Source of the DNA: JAWKVD01 sp041398225
GTDB lineage: Bacteria > Pseudomonadota > Alphaproteobacteria > Caulobacterales > Hyphomonadaceae
DNA: 64,000 bases
Reading direction: 5' to 3'
Assembly (NCBI GenBank): GCA_041398225.1
Contig: JAWKVD010000008.1
Coordinates: forward strand, 1 to 64,000
Part shown: positions 8,203-16,769 of the stretch, in pieces
Layout: each line of letters opens with the position of its first letter
Position numbering within the stretch: position 1 is the stretch's first letter
Program-made: the position numbers and the translations under genes
Notes under the pieces: generated by a model
Seen by the model: only the letters and a program-made list of their open reading frames with translations
Told to the model about the DNA's origin: nothing
Databases searched by the model: none

Positions 8203-8344
8203 GGGAGGTCCGGAAGCCGGGCCTCCCACCTCCCCTTTGACGCCGCCCAACGGCGTCCTGCGTCGTACGACTCGCTCTCCTCCCCCAACTCGTACTCGAC
8301 GCATCCTCGAACGCCGGCTCCAGCGGAGCCGGCGTTGTTTTTTT
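8203..8344 (+). ncRNA. Candidate structured small RNA / 3' UTR with anti-Shine-Dalgarno loop
   Basis: Four consecutive hairpins lie between the 44-residue gene and the T-run. (1) 8203-8227, an 11-bp stem with one G-U pair. (2) 8239-8257, GACGCCG/CGGCGTC. (3) 8259-8303, a long stem (TGCGTCG with CGACGCA, then TACGA with TCGTA) capped by a 19-base C/T-rich loop at 8271-8289 containing CTCTCCTCCCCC. (4) The intrinsic terminator. Exposed CUCCUCC-type loops resemble the alphaproteobacterial CCUCCUCCC 'cuckoo'/CcsR sRNAs, which are derived from the 3' end of a small-protein mRNA. The resemblance is structural; homology is not shown. Confidence 0.5.
8310..8344 (+). terminator. Intrinsic terminator
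   Basis: A perfect 12-bp stem (AACGCCGGCTCC at 8310-8321, GGAGCCGGCGTT at 8325-8336) with an AGC loop is followed by G and seven T (8338-8344). It ends the transcript of the 44-residue protein and candidate RNA. Confidence 0.88.
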
Positions 8345-8540
8345 CCGGTTTCGCGTGGGCCGGAACAGGCGGCGGAACGGACGCCGGCGATGGCGGGCGA
8401 GCGGACGCGCCGAAGACGTTAACGCGCGTCAACCATTCCGGCGCTCGCGGGCCGAATGCGGTAACGCGCCATAAACCAAAACATCCTCCCAATCGCCGAC
8501 ATTCCACAATGTCTGCGCGCTGAATGCGCCGGGAGCCCTG
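8345..8540. other. Intergenic region without a recognised gene
   Basis: No frame with a ribosome site and no terminator or repeat stands out. It must hold the promoter of the gene at 8541; the segment ATAAACCAAAACATCC near 8471 is less GC-rich and is the likeliest place, but I see no clear -10/-35 pair. Confidence 0.4.
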
Positions 8541-10517
8541 ATGTCGGTCTTCTTCAAACTCGTGCTCGGGTCGGTTTCGCGGTCGAACCATCACCGCATC
8601 GCGGTTCTCGCCCTGCAGCAGCTTCAGGACGGCGACGCGGGCGGGTGGCGCGATCTCTTCCTGCATCACCACGCGGCCTACCTTGAGGGCTCGAAGGCGC
8701 CGGATGCGAGCTTCAAGGATTTCAAGAACCACGTTCTGCACGTGCGCGACGATTTCTGGGGCGGGGCGCCGGCCTCGGCGCGCGAATGGTATCGCCGCAC
8801 GGTTCGCGCGCTGAGCCAGAAGGACTGGAAACAGGCCGCCTGGTGCGCGGGGGTGATGAGCCACTATCTCGCCGATCCGGTGCAGCCCTTCCATACCGGC
8901 CAGACCGAGGAGGAGAACGCCATCCACCGCGCGGTGGAGTGGAGCTTCTCGAAGGCCTTCAAGGAGCTGCACCTGATCCTCGAACAGGATCTGGGCTATC
9001 CGGAAATCGAGATTCCCGACGGCGAGGACTGGCTGGAGACGATGGTGCAGGACGGCGCCATCGCCGCCAACGCGCACTATGAAACGATCATCGACCACTA
9101 CAATTTCGAAGTCGGGCGCAAGAAACCTGAAGCCGGTCTCGACCAGGAACTGAAGGACGCCGTCGCGGGCCTGATCGGTTATGCGACGGTTCTGGTGGCG
9201 CGGGTTCTCGACCGCGCCTTCGAGGAGGCGGGCGTCAAACCGCCTTCGGTCAACCTCACGCTCGACACGCTGTTCGCCGTCATCAAGGCGCCGCTGCGCA
9301 AGATCCTCGCCGAACTCGCCGACGAGAAAGAGCGCGACATCGTCGAGGCGCAGTACGAAGAGTTCAAGCGCACCGGCAAGGTGCGCGAGACCCTGTCGGA
9401 AGACGACCGCCAGGTGAGGGCGCTGCACGCCGAGGAAGTCCTGTTCACGCCGCTCGCCTCGCTCGACTGTCAGTGGCCGCGCGAAACCGGAACCGCGTTC
9501 GGGGAGGGCGCCGAAGCGCGCGTCACCCGCAAGCGCAAGGCCGAAAAGAAGAAGCCCGTTCGCAGCCGGCCGGTGGTGCAGTCGAAGCCCGCCATCGTTC
9601 GCGCGCCCGATCCGCGTCCGCCGATCGACCTCGACGAGCCGGCCCTTGAAGACGTCGAACTCGACGAAGCGCTTCTCGAGGACGAGCTGGACGAAGACAT
9701 CGACGTTGAAAACGAGGACGCGGAGAACGAGCCGCTCGCGGACGACTATGTCGACGAGGTCGCCGTCGCCCGCGCCGTCGAACTCGCCTATGAGGGCGAG
9801 GACGATGAAGACGAGGACGACGTCTACGCGGCCGATCTCGAGGACGACGCGGTGCTCGACGCCGACGAGGACGAGCTGGGCGCCGAGTATGACGACGCCG
9901 GCGCGTCGCACCTCGCCGCGGCCTACGCCGAGGACGGCGAGGACGAGAGCGAAGCCGCCTACGACATGGACGATCCCGACGACGCCGACGAAGAGGACGA
10001 GGAGGCGTACGACGACGCTCCGCGCATCGCGGCCGACGTCCGTCCGCAGCTTTCCGACGAAACCTCCGGCCGGCGTCCGCGCATTCGTCTCGCCGAAGCC
10101 GATCCGGTCGTGGATGCGCCGTCCATCGGTCCCAAGACGGCCGACCGCCTGCACCTGATCGGCGTGGAGACGGTGGCCGATCTGCTGGCGCTGACGCCGG
10201 AGGATGCGGCCAGCCGCATCAAGGCCAGCCACATCAATGCGATGGTGATCCGCGATTGGCAGTCGCAGGCGGCGCTTGTGTGCTCGATCCCGGACCTCAC
10301 CGGAACCGATGCGCAGATGCTGGTCGGCGCGGGCGTTACAAGCCTGGAGGACCTCGCGGATTCGGACGCGGACTTCCTCACCGAGTCGGTGGAGGAGTAC
10401 GCCAACTCGCGCGAGGGCGCGCGCCTGCTGCGCGGGTCTGCGGCGCCGGACTATAACGAGATCGCGGCGTGGATCGAGGCGGCGCAACTGGCGCTCGAGG
10501 AACGCGACGCCGCCTGA
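8541..10517 (+). CDS. Zinc-dependent phospholipase C-like domain fused to an acidic linker and DUF4332
   Basis: A 658-residue multidomain protein. Residues ~1-240 resemble the all-helical zinc-dependent phospholipase C / S1-P1 nuclease fold, with His/Asp clusters (NHHRIAVLALQQL, FLHHHAAYLEG, GVMSHYLADPVQPFHTG, HRAVEW). A basic patch around residue 330 (RKRKAEKKKP) precedes a very acidic, Asp/Glu-rich segment (~363-493). Residues ~527-655 are a DUF4332-like helix-hairpin-helix region (APSIGPKTADRLHLIG, DLLALTPEDA). There is no signal peptide, so it is probably cytoplasmic, which is odd for a phospholipase. DUF4332 domains are thought to bind nucleic acids. The function of the fusion is unknown; domain calls are by pattern. 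Confidence 0.7.
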   Translation: MSVFFKLVLGSVSRSNHHRIAVLALQQLQDGDAGGWRDLFLHHHAAYLEGSKAPDASFKDFKNHVLHVRDDFWGGAPASAREWYRRTVRALSQKDWKQAAWCAGVMSHYLADPVQPFHTGQTEEENAIHRAVEWSFSKAFKELHLILEQDLGYPEIEIPDGEDWLETMVQDGAIAANAHYETIIDHYNFEVGRKKPEAGLDQELKDAVAGLIGYATVLVARVLDRAFEEAGVKPPSVNLTLDTLFAVIKAPLRKILAELADEKERDIVEAQYEEFKRTGKVRETLSEDDRQVRALHAEEVLFTPLASLDCQWPRETGTAFGEGAEARVTRKRKAEKKKPVRSRPVVQSKPAIVRAPDPRPPIDLDEPALEDVELDEALLEDELDEDIDVENEDAENEPLADDYVDEVAVARAVELAYEGEDDEDEDDVYAADLEDDAVLDADEDELGAEYDDAGASHLAAAYAEDGEDESEAAYDMDDPDDADEEDEEAYDDAPRIAADVRPQLSDETSGRRPRIRLAEADPVVDAPSIGPKTADRLHLIGVETVADLLALTPEDAASRIKASHINAMVIRDWQSQAALVCSIPDLTGTDAQMLVGAGVTSLEDLADSDADFLTESVEEYANSREGARLLRGSAAPDYNEIAAWIEAAQLALEERDAA

Positions 10518-10646
10518 TCCAGCCCGCCGGTCCGGCCGCTTTGATGCGCGGATGACCGTTCGGAAATCTACATGAACGGTCGATTCCGGCATCGTTCATG
10601 TTCGGTGCGGTTTTCTCCCGCCTCGGACATGGGAAAGGACTGGATC

Positions 10647-11111
10647 ATGCGCGTACTTGCACGCACGCTCCTGGCGGGCCTTATCGCCGCCGTATCGATC
10701 GCACCGGCGCTGGCCGATCCGCCGCATCGCGGAAACGGGAACGGCCACAGCTACAGCCGCGGACATGGCGGCGATCGTCACGACTATCGCGACGGCCGTC
10801 GCGACGGACGCAGATACGACAATCGCCGCGACCGGCATGACCGCTACGACCGGCATGATCGTCGCGACTATCGCGGACCGACGGTGGTCTATCGCGACTA
10901 TCGCGCTCCGCCGCCGCCGCCCCGCCGCTATTATGTCGGCGGCTACATCCCGCGCGACGTGCACTATCGCGTGGTCTATGATTACGGGCGCTATCGCCTG
11001 CCGCCGCCGCGCTACGGCCATCACTATGTCGATTGCGGCGACGGAGACATTCTGCTGGTCGCCGCCGCGACCGGACTTGTGGTGTGGGCGCTCAGCCAGA
11101 ACCGCTACTGA
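10647..11111 (+). CDS. RcnB-like exported protein, Arg/Asp/Tyr-rich
   Basis: A 154-residue exported protein. The signal peptide is MRVLARTLLAGLIAAVSIAPALA. A strongly polar mature region follows, with Arg-Asp-His-Tyr repeats (about residues 35-80), then the RcnB-type C-terminus (YYVGGYIPRDVHYRVVYDYG, RYGHHYVDCGDGDILLVAAATGLVV). RcnB in E. coli is a periplasmic protein affecting nickel/cobalt homeostasis; most homologues are uncharacterised. ATG 10647 follows AAGGA at good spacing. It is followed by a terminator at 11148. Confidence 0.75.
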   Translation: MRVLARTLLAGLIAAVSIAPALADPPHRGNGNGHSYSRGHGGDRHDYRDGRRDGRRYDNRRDRHDRYDRHDRRDYRGPTVVYRDYRAPPPPPRRYYVGGYIPRDVHYRVVYDYGRYRLPPPRYGHHYVDCGDGDILLVAAATGLVVWALSQNRY

Positions 11112-11147
11112 CGCAGGCGCGGCGAACCGCCAAGCCGACGACAACAG

Positions 11148-11176
11148 ACGGCCGTCCCTTCGCGGGGCGGCCGTTT
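11148..11176 (+). terminator. Intrinsic terminator after the RcnB-like gene
   Basis: ACGGCCGTCCC and GGGGCGGCCGT form an 11-bp stem (one G-T pair) with a short loop containing TTCG, ending in TTT. The T-run is short, so efficiency is uncertain. Its position 37 bases after the stop fits. Confidence 0.6.
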
Positions 11177-11200
11177 CCATGTCTCGACAGTGTCGGTTCT

Positions 11201-11226
11201 CTCGCCCCGGCTACTCGCCCCGGCTA
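11201..11226 (-). repeat. 13-bp tandem duplication containing the M23 gene's stop codon
   Basis: CTCGCCCCGGCTA occurs twice in tandem (11201-11213, 11214-11226). Read on the minus strand, the second copy supplies the TAG stop of the peptidase gene and the first copy places another TAG 13 bases later, in a different frame. Confidence 0.85.
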
Positions 11227-11991
11227 CTCACCCTGTTCGACGAACGGGTAGGTGAACGGGTCCTTCGGCATCAGGCCGAACGATTTCTTCGGCGTGTCGT
11301 AGTCGCCGACCAGAAGCTCGTAGTGCAGATGCAGCGCGATCGGCGTTTTCGCGGTGTTCCCCATCACGCCCAGCGTCGCGCCGAAGGGCAGGTGCGCGCC
11401 CACCGTCACGCCGGATGCGATCGAGGCGAGATGGGCGTAGCGGGTGAAGACGTTCGGCGTGTGCTCCAGCACGATGTAGTTTCCATAGTCGTCGCGATAG
11501 CCGGCTTCGAGAACCGTCGCCGCGGCGACCGCGTGGATGGTTCCGGCGGGATTGCTCTGGAAGTCGACGCCCTTGTGCGGACGGTCCGAGCGCAGACCGA
11601 AGCCCGAGGTGAGGCAGGCGCCGTTCACCGGGTCGACGGCGATCACCACCTCGTTCTCGACATTGATGAAGGGGCGATAGCCCGCAACGCCGCCGTCGCT
11701 GTCGGTCGCCGGCGCGTTGCGAACGTTGATCTTCGGGCAAAGGCCAAGCGTCCGGTCCGGCTTGAACGCCGATGAGACCGGCGTTGCGGTCGCGCTCGAC
11801 GGCTGACTGGAAGCGGCGCTGTCGCCGGCGGGCGTGGTTGCACATGCAGCGAGCATCAGGGCGGCCGATAGTCCATACGCGACTTGCCGGATTGGGCGCC
11901 GGGCTGGAGGTTGGAGTGGGCCGGGCGAACGCGCGTGCGCGGCGAAGCGTTTGTATCCCGCGCCTTTTCCTAACGTCATGCATCGCATCAT
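11224..11991 (-). CDS. M23 family metallopeptidase lipoprotein
   Basis: A 255-residue predicted lipoprotein with lipobox LAAC (SAALMLAAC, about residue 50) after an unusually long N-terminal region. The second half is a LytM/M23 domain with the zinc ligands in RPHKGVDF (HxxxD) and ALHLHYELL (HxH). M23 enzymes cut peptide cross-links in peptidoglycan, and both motifs are intact, so it may be active rather than a degenerate activator. ATG 11991 follows GGAGACGCGAC. A later ATG near the lipobox cannot give a proper signal peptide. It acts in the periplasm or at the outer membrane. Confidence 0.85.
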   Translation of the reverse strand: MMRCMTLGKGAGYKRFAAHARSPGPLQPPARRPIRQVAYGLSAALMLAACATTPAGDSAASSQPSSATATPVSSAFKPDRTLGLCPKINVRNAPATDSDGGVAGYRPFINVENEVVIAVDPVNGACLTSGFGLRSDRPHKGVDFQSNPAGTIHAVAAATVLEAGYRDDYGNYIVLEHTPNVFTRYAHLASIASGVTVGAHLPFGATLGVMGNTAKTPIALHLHYELLVGDYDTPKKSFGLMPKDPFTYPFVEQGE

Positions 11992-12144
11992 GTCGCGTCT
12001 CCGTGCGGGGCGCCCGTGCGTTGCGACATCCCCCATGCCGGTCGCTTCATGGAACCGCAGGTGTCGTACTTCCGCAAGTCATTGCAGTTTCGCTTGACAC
12101 CTGACTTCCGTGACCGTTCGCTGTCGGAAGCAGGGAGAGGCGAC

Positions 12145-13374
12145 ATGAAATTCAAGATCAGCGTGCTGGCGATGGCCGCGTTTGCGGCTGCGTGCAGTCC
12201 GGCGGGCGAAGAGGCGATGGCCCCGGTGCAGCCGGGCGAGGGCGCATATGCGGACCTTCAGAAACGGCTGATCGAAGCCAAGCCGGGCGACGTCGTCGAG
12301 ATCGGCGAAGGACAGTTCGCCTTCACCGAAGGCCTGTCGCTGGATGTCGACAATGTGACGGTGAAGGGCGCGGGCCAGGACAAGACGGTCATCTCCTTCA
12401 AGGGGCAGACCGGCGCGGGCGAGGGCCTCCTGATCACCTCAAACGGCGTCACCGTGTCCGACCTGACGGTGCAGGACACCAAGGGCGACGGCATCAAGGC
12501 CAAGGGCTCGGACGTCATCACCTTCAAGGACCTCAAGGTCGAATGGACCGGCGGGCCGCTGGAGACCAACGGCGCCTATGGCGTCTATCCGGTTGAATCG
12601 AGCAATGTGCTGATCGACGGCGTGACCGTTTCGGGCGCATCGGATGCGGGCATCTATGTCGGCCAGTCCGACAACATCATCGTCCGCAACTCGCGCGCCG
12701 AATACAACGTCGCCGGCATCGAGATCGAGAACTCGACGCGCGCCGACGTCTACGACAACGTCGCGACCAAGAACGCCGGCGGCATTCTGGTGTTCGACCT
12801 GCCGGACCTGCCGAAGATCGGCGGACATTCGACGCGCGTGTTCAAGAATGAGATCTACGAGAACGACACCCAGAACTTCGCGCCCAAGGGCAACATCGTC
12901 GCCAACGTGCCGACCGGTACGGGCCTGATGCTGATGGCCAACAAGGACGTGCACGTCTTCGACAACTCGTTCGACAAGAACGGCACGGCGCACATCATGG
13001 TGGTGTCCTACTCCTATCCGTTCGAGGACGACCGCTATAATCCGCTGCCGCGCGATTTCGTCATTCGCGACAACACCTATGGCGTCGGCGGCGATGCGCC
13101 CCAGGGCCGGCTCGCTCCGGTCGCGGCGGCGATGAACGCGCCGTTCCCGCCGATCATCTGGGACGGCGTCACCACCTATGGCGACACCTCCGAGGACGTT
13201 CGTCTGGTGATCAAGGAGCCGGCCAGCGTCGGCTTCCTCAATCTCGGCCTCGGCTCGACGCCGCCGGATCTCGAGAAGGCGCGCCCGTCGCTCAACCGTC
13301 CGCCGGTGGTCGACATTGCTGAACCCGAAGCGGTGGTGCTGCCGCAGGATGCGGCCGCGCCGAAGGCCAGCTGA
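12145..13374 (+). CDS. Parallel beta-helix repeat lipoprotein (partner of the SO2930/HNE_0200-type cytochrome)
   Basis: A 409-residue exported protein. A short signal peptide with AAAC lipobox (Cys about residue 17) is followed by right-handed parallel beta-helix repeats of about 22 residues (VTVKGAGQDKTVISF, VTVSDLTVQDTKGDGI, NVLIDGVTVSGASDAGIYV, IIVRNSRAEYNVAGIEI). It matches the family that is nearly always paired with an SO2930-type diheme cytochrome. Here that cytochrome starts inside this gene's stop (ATGA at 13374). The SD GGGAGAGG precedes ATG 12145. A carbohydrate- or surface-binding role is usual for the fold but unproven here. Confidence 0.85.
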   Translation: MKFKISVLAMAAFAAACSPAGEEAMAPVQPGEGAYADLQKRLIEAKPGDVVEIGEGQFAFTEGLSLDVDNVTVKGAGQDKTVISFKGQTGAGEGLLITSNGVTVSDLTVQDTKGDGIKAKGSDVITFKDLKVEWTGGPLETNGAYGVYPVESSNVLIDGVTVSGASDAGIYVGQSDNIIVRNSRAEYNVAGIEIENSTRADVYDNVATKNAGGILVFDLPDLPKIGGHSTRVFKNEIYENDTQNFAPKGNIVANVPTGTGLMLMANKDVHVFDNSFDKNGTAHIMVVSYSYPFEDDRYNPLPRDFVIRDNTYGVGGDAPQGRLAPVAAAMNAPFPPIIWDGVTTYGDTSEDVRLVIKEPASVGFLNLGLGSTPPDLEKARPSLNRPPVVDIAEPEAVVLPQDAAAPKAS

Positions 13375-14471
13375 TGCGCCGTTGGACGGTGGTATGCGCC
13401 GGGCTTGTCGCGGGCCTGCTCGGCGCGTGTTCGGGGCCAGGGTCAAAGGGGCCGGATCTGTCGGTGATCCTCGCCGACGCGCCGGCCCCGAACCTCTCCG
13501 ACTATGGGTTCGATCTCGATCATCCGGGCGAAGGCGACCAGGCGCGCCTCGTCCGGTATGATCTCGTCAATCCGCTGTTCTCCGATCACGCCGACAAGCA
13601 TCGCTATGTCTTCGTTCCCGAAGGCGAGACCGCCGTCTACAAGGCGGACGGGGCGTTCGACTTTCCGGTCGGCTCGGTGCTGATCAAGACGTTCGGCTTC
13701 GCGCCGGACATGCGCACGCCGGCCGAGGGCGGCTACAAGGTCGAGACGCGGCTTTTGATCCGCAAGGAAACCGGCTGGATCGCCTATCCCTATATCTGGA
13801 ACGAGGACCAGAGCGAGGCGACCTACGCGCCGGTCGGCGGCGCCCGCACGATCGACACGATCACGGAGGACGGCGAGCCGATCTCCATCGCCTACGAGAT
13901 TCCCAACAAGAACCAGTGCAAGACCTGTCACCAGTCGAACAAGGTGATGACGCCGATCGGGCCGACCGCGCACAGCCTCAACCATGTCGGGCCGAACGCG
14001 GCGGAACAGGCGGGCGTCAGCCAGATCGCGGACTGGACGGCGCGCGGACTGCTGACCGGCGCGCCGGCGGACCCCGCCGATATTCCCTCCGTGCCCGACT
14101 ATCTCGACGCATCCGCGCCGCTTGAGCCGCGCGCCCGCGCCTGGCTCGACATCAATTGCGCGCATTGCCATTCCTCGGGCGGCGGGGCGTCGAACTCCGG
14201 CCTGTTCCTGCGCTACACCGAGACCAACCCGACGGGGTGGGGCGTCCGCAAGCGGCCGGTGGCCGCCGGGCGCGGCGCGGGCGACAATTCGTTCGTCATC
14301 GAACCGGGACATCCGGAACAATCGATCCTGGTCTATCGTCTCGAATCGACCGAACCGGGCGTGGTGATGCCCGAACTGGGCCGAACCACCGTGCAGCCGG
14401 AAAGCCTCGACCTGATCCGGCGGTGGATCGCCTCGATGCCGGCCGATCACGGCGGAGCCAGCGGCAAGTAG
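13374..14471 (+). CDS. SO2930/HNE_0200 family diheme c-type cytochrome lipoprotein
   Basis: A 365-residue exported cytochrome. The lipobox LGAC gives a lipidated Cys near residue 19. Two c-type haem sites are visible: CKTCH (182-186) and CAHCH (262-266). This family has two haem motifs in a domain not typical of soluble cytochrome c. It is translationally coupled to the beta-helix protein upstream (4-base ATGA overlap) and is followed by an acylase gene after 43 bases. Known for the family: the two-gene pairing. Inferred: an envelope redox complex in which the beta-helix protein is substrate-binding or structural. Confidence 0.88.
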   Translation: MRRWTVVCAGLVAGLLGACSGPGSKGPDLSVILADAPAPNLSDYGFDLDHPGEGDQARLVRYDLVNPLFSDHADKHRYVFVPEGETAVYKADGAFDFPVGSVLIKTFGFAPDMRTPAEGGYKVETRLLIRKETGWIAYPYIWNEDQSEATYAPVGGARTIDTITEDGEPISIAYEIPNKNQCKTCHQSNKVMTPIGPTAHSLNHVGPNAAEQAGVSQIADWTARGLLTGAPADPADIPSVPDYLDASAPLEPRARAWLDINCAHCHSSGGGASNSGLFLRYTETNPTGWGVRKRPVAAGRGAGDNSFVIEPGHPEQSILVYRLESTEPGVVMPELGRTTVQPESLDLIRRWIASMPADHGGASGK

Positions 14472-14514
14472 GTGCGGCCGGCGAGGCGCGAAGAACAAAG
14501 CGGGAGAAGACGCC

Positions 14515-16686
14515 ATGGGCGTGATGAAATGGATCGGCGCGGGTCTCGCGATCGGGATCGTCGGAGCGGCGGTCGGTTCGGCGGTCTGGCTCTGGTCGCC
14601 GGAGACCGAGCAGTCGACAGTGGCGGTGCAGGCGGCGCGCGACGTGGCGGCCGGGTACGACGCGCGGGTCATTCGCGACCGGTTCGGCGTGCCGCACGTC
14701 TACGGTCACCGCAACGCCGACGTCGCGTTCGGCATCGCCTACGCCCATGCCGAGGACGACTGGCGGACCATCGAGGAAGTCATCCGCCAGAACCGCGGCA
14801 CGCTGGCCGCTCTCAACGGCAAGGACGCGGCGGCGTCGGACTATCTGATGCTGGCGCTGGGCAATATCGAGGCCGTCGACCGCGATTACGACACGCAGGT
14901 GTCGGCGGCGGGCAAGGCGGTGGCCGAAGGCTACGCCGCCGGCCTCAATCTCTGGTGCGCCGATCACCCCGAGACGGGATGCTGGCGCACGCTTCCGGCC
15001 AGCGGCAAGGACGTCATCAAGGGCTACGCCAACCGTCCGCCCTTCTTCTACGGGCTGGACGGCGAACTGGCCGGGGTGTTGCAGGGATCGGGTCCGGTCG
15101 ACCTGTCGGTGAAGTCGGCGCGCGCGGCCTATCTCAAGACCTCCGCCGACATCGAGCTTGGCTCCAACGCCATCGCCGTCTCGCCGCTGCGCTCGTCCGA
15201 CGGCCATACGCGGCTCGCGGTGAATTCGCACCAGCCCTATACCGGCACGGTCGCCTGGTATGAGGCGCGGCTGAAATCCGACGAAGGCATCGACATGATC
15301 GGCGGCCTGTTTCCGGGATCGCCGCTGATCCTGCACGGCGCGGGCCCCGATCTCGGCTGGGCGGCGACGGTCAACAAGCCCGACGTTTCCGACGTTTTCC
15401 TGCTTACGGTCGACAACCCCAAGAAGCCGCGCAAATACATGATGGACGGCGCGTGGAAAGACCTTGAGGTCTTCCCGATCAAGTTCCGCGTGCACCTGTG
15501 GGGACCGTTCGCCCTGCCGGTGACGCAGCAGGGCTATCGCTCAGAGCACGGGCCGGTCTTCGTCACCGATCGCGGCGTGTTCGCGGTGTCGTATGCGGGC
15601 GATCAGGAGATCCGCTATGTCGACCAGTATCTCGCCATGAACACGGCGAAGACGGTCGCCGAGTGGCGCGCCGGCCAGGAGCGGATCAACGCCATTCCCT
15701 CGATCAACTACGTGGTCGCCGACAGCAAGGGCGACATCGCCTATTTCTGGAACGCGCGCATGCCCAAGCGCGAGCCGGGCTGGGACCGCTCCAAAGTGCT
15801 GCCGGGCGACACGTCCGACACGTTGTGGAAAGGCTGGGAGCCGGTGTCCTCGCTGCCCGCCGTCATCAATCCGCCGTCAGGCTGGGTGGAGAACTCCAAC
15901 AACTCGCCGCTGCATTCCACCTCGCTGGAGGATGCGCCCAAGGCCGAGGACTATCCGAAGGACTACGGCCTCGACACGCTGGTCACCAATCGCGGCCTGC
16001 GCGCGCAGGTTCTGTTCGGCGGCGATCCCGACATCACGCGCGAGGACTTCCTCACCTACAAGATGGATCACCAGTATGACGAACGCTCGAACGTCATGAA
16101 GCTGGTGCGCGACGTGGCCGCGCTGGGCGCGGACGGCGATCCGCAGCTTCAGGAGGCGATCGACCTGATGACGTCCTGGAACGGTTCGGCGGACCGTCAC
16201 AACCGCGCCGCGGCGCTGCCGATCCTGGCCGGGCAGGTCGCGCGCGGCGGTCAGATCCATGACGACGCCACGCCGGAAAAGGAACGCGAGGCGGTCAAAT
16301 CGGTCGCCGAGCGTCTGCGCAATGTCTATGACCGTATCGACCCGGAATGGGGCGAGGTCTCCATGCTTCAGCGCGGCGACAAGACCTGGCCGCTCGACGG
16401 CGGTCCGGACACGCTGCGCGCGGTCTACGCCAATGGCGATCTTGAAGTGGACGGCCATCTGCACGGGGTGGCGGGCGACACCTACATCCTGATCGCCGAC
16501 TGGGCGCCGGACGGCGCGTACCGGCTGGACACGATCCACCAGTTCGGATCGGCGACGCTGGACGCCACCTCGCCTCACTATGGCGATCAGGCGCCGCTGT
16601 TCGCGGAGGAGCAGTTCCGCCAGCCGCCGATGACGCTTGAGGGCGTTCTGGCCGAAGCCGAGCGCGACTACCGCCCCGGCAAATAG
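14515..16686 (+). CDS. Penicillin acylase family (Ntn-hydrolase) enzyme
   Basis: A 723-residue precursor of the penicillin G / acyl-homoserine-lactone acylase type, which cleaves itself into alpha and beta chains. An N-terminal membrane or signal segment (residues 3-28) directs export. Seen: RDRFGVPHVYGHRNADVAFG (alpha chain), and the processing site ELG|SNAIAV with nucleophile Ser217, then NSHQPY. The family acts on amide bonds of acylated compounds (aculeacin, AHL, penicillin); the substrate here is unknown. It follows the cytochrome by 43 bases with GGGAGAAGACGCC before ATG 14515, so may share its transcript. Confidence 0.88.
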   Translation: MGVMKWIGAGLAIGIVGAAVGSAVWLWSPETEQSTVAVQAARDVAAGYDARVIRDRFGVPHVYGHRNADVAFGIAYAHAEDDWRTIEEVIRQNRGTLAALNGKDAAASDYLMLALGNIEAVDRDYDTQVSAAGKAVAEGYAAGLNLWCADHPETGCWRTLPASGKDVIKGYANRPPFFYGLDGELAGVLQGSGPVDLSVKSARAAYLKTSADIELGSNAIAVSPLRSSDGHTRLAVNSHQPYTGTVAWYEARLKSDEGIDMIGGLFPGSPLILHGAGPDLGWAATVNKPDVSDVFLLTVDNPKKPRKYMMDGAWKDLEVFPIKFRVHLWGPFALPVTQQGYRSEHGPVFVTDRGVFAVSYAGDQEIRYVDQYLAMNTAKTVAEWRAGQERINAIPSINYVVADSKGDIAYFWNARMPKREPGWDRSKVLPGDTSDTLWKGWEPVSSLPAVINPPSGWVENSNNSPLHSTSLEDAPKAEDYPKDYGLDTLVTNRGLRAQVLFGGDPDITREDFLTYKMDHQYDERSNVMKLVRDVAALGADGDPQLQEAIDLMTSWNGSADRHNRAAALPILAGQVARGGQIHDDATPEKEREAVKSVAERLRNVYDRIDPEWGEVSMLQRGDKTWPLDGGPDTLRAVYANGDLEVDGHLHGVAGDTYILIADWAPDGAYRLDTIHQFGSATLDATSPHYGDQAPLFAEEQFRQPPMTLEGVLAEAERDYRPGK

Positions 16687-16769
16687 CGCGGGCCCGGCCG
16701 GGTTCTTGTCTGACCGGCCTTGCCGGTCGGGTCTTGGAAGATCGCGCGGTTCGGGGCCATATCGCGGCC

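Noticed and set aside
7944..10592. An 882-residue minus-strand frame opposite the phospholipase-C-like gene
   Set aside because: The valine/arginine-rich composition mirrors the complementary strand's Asp/Glu codons; no domain is seen and the plus frame explains the DNA better.
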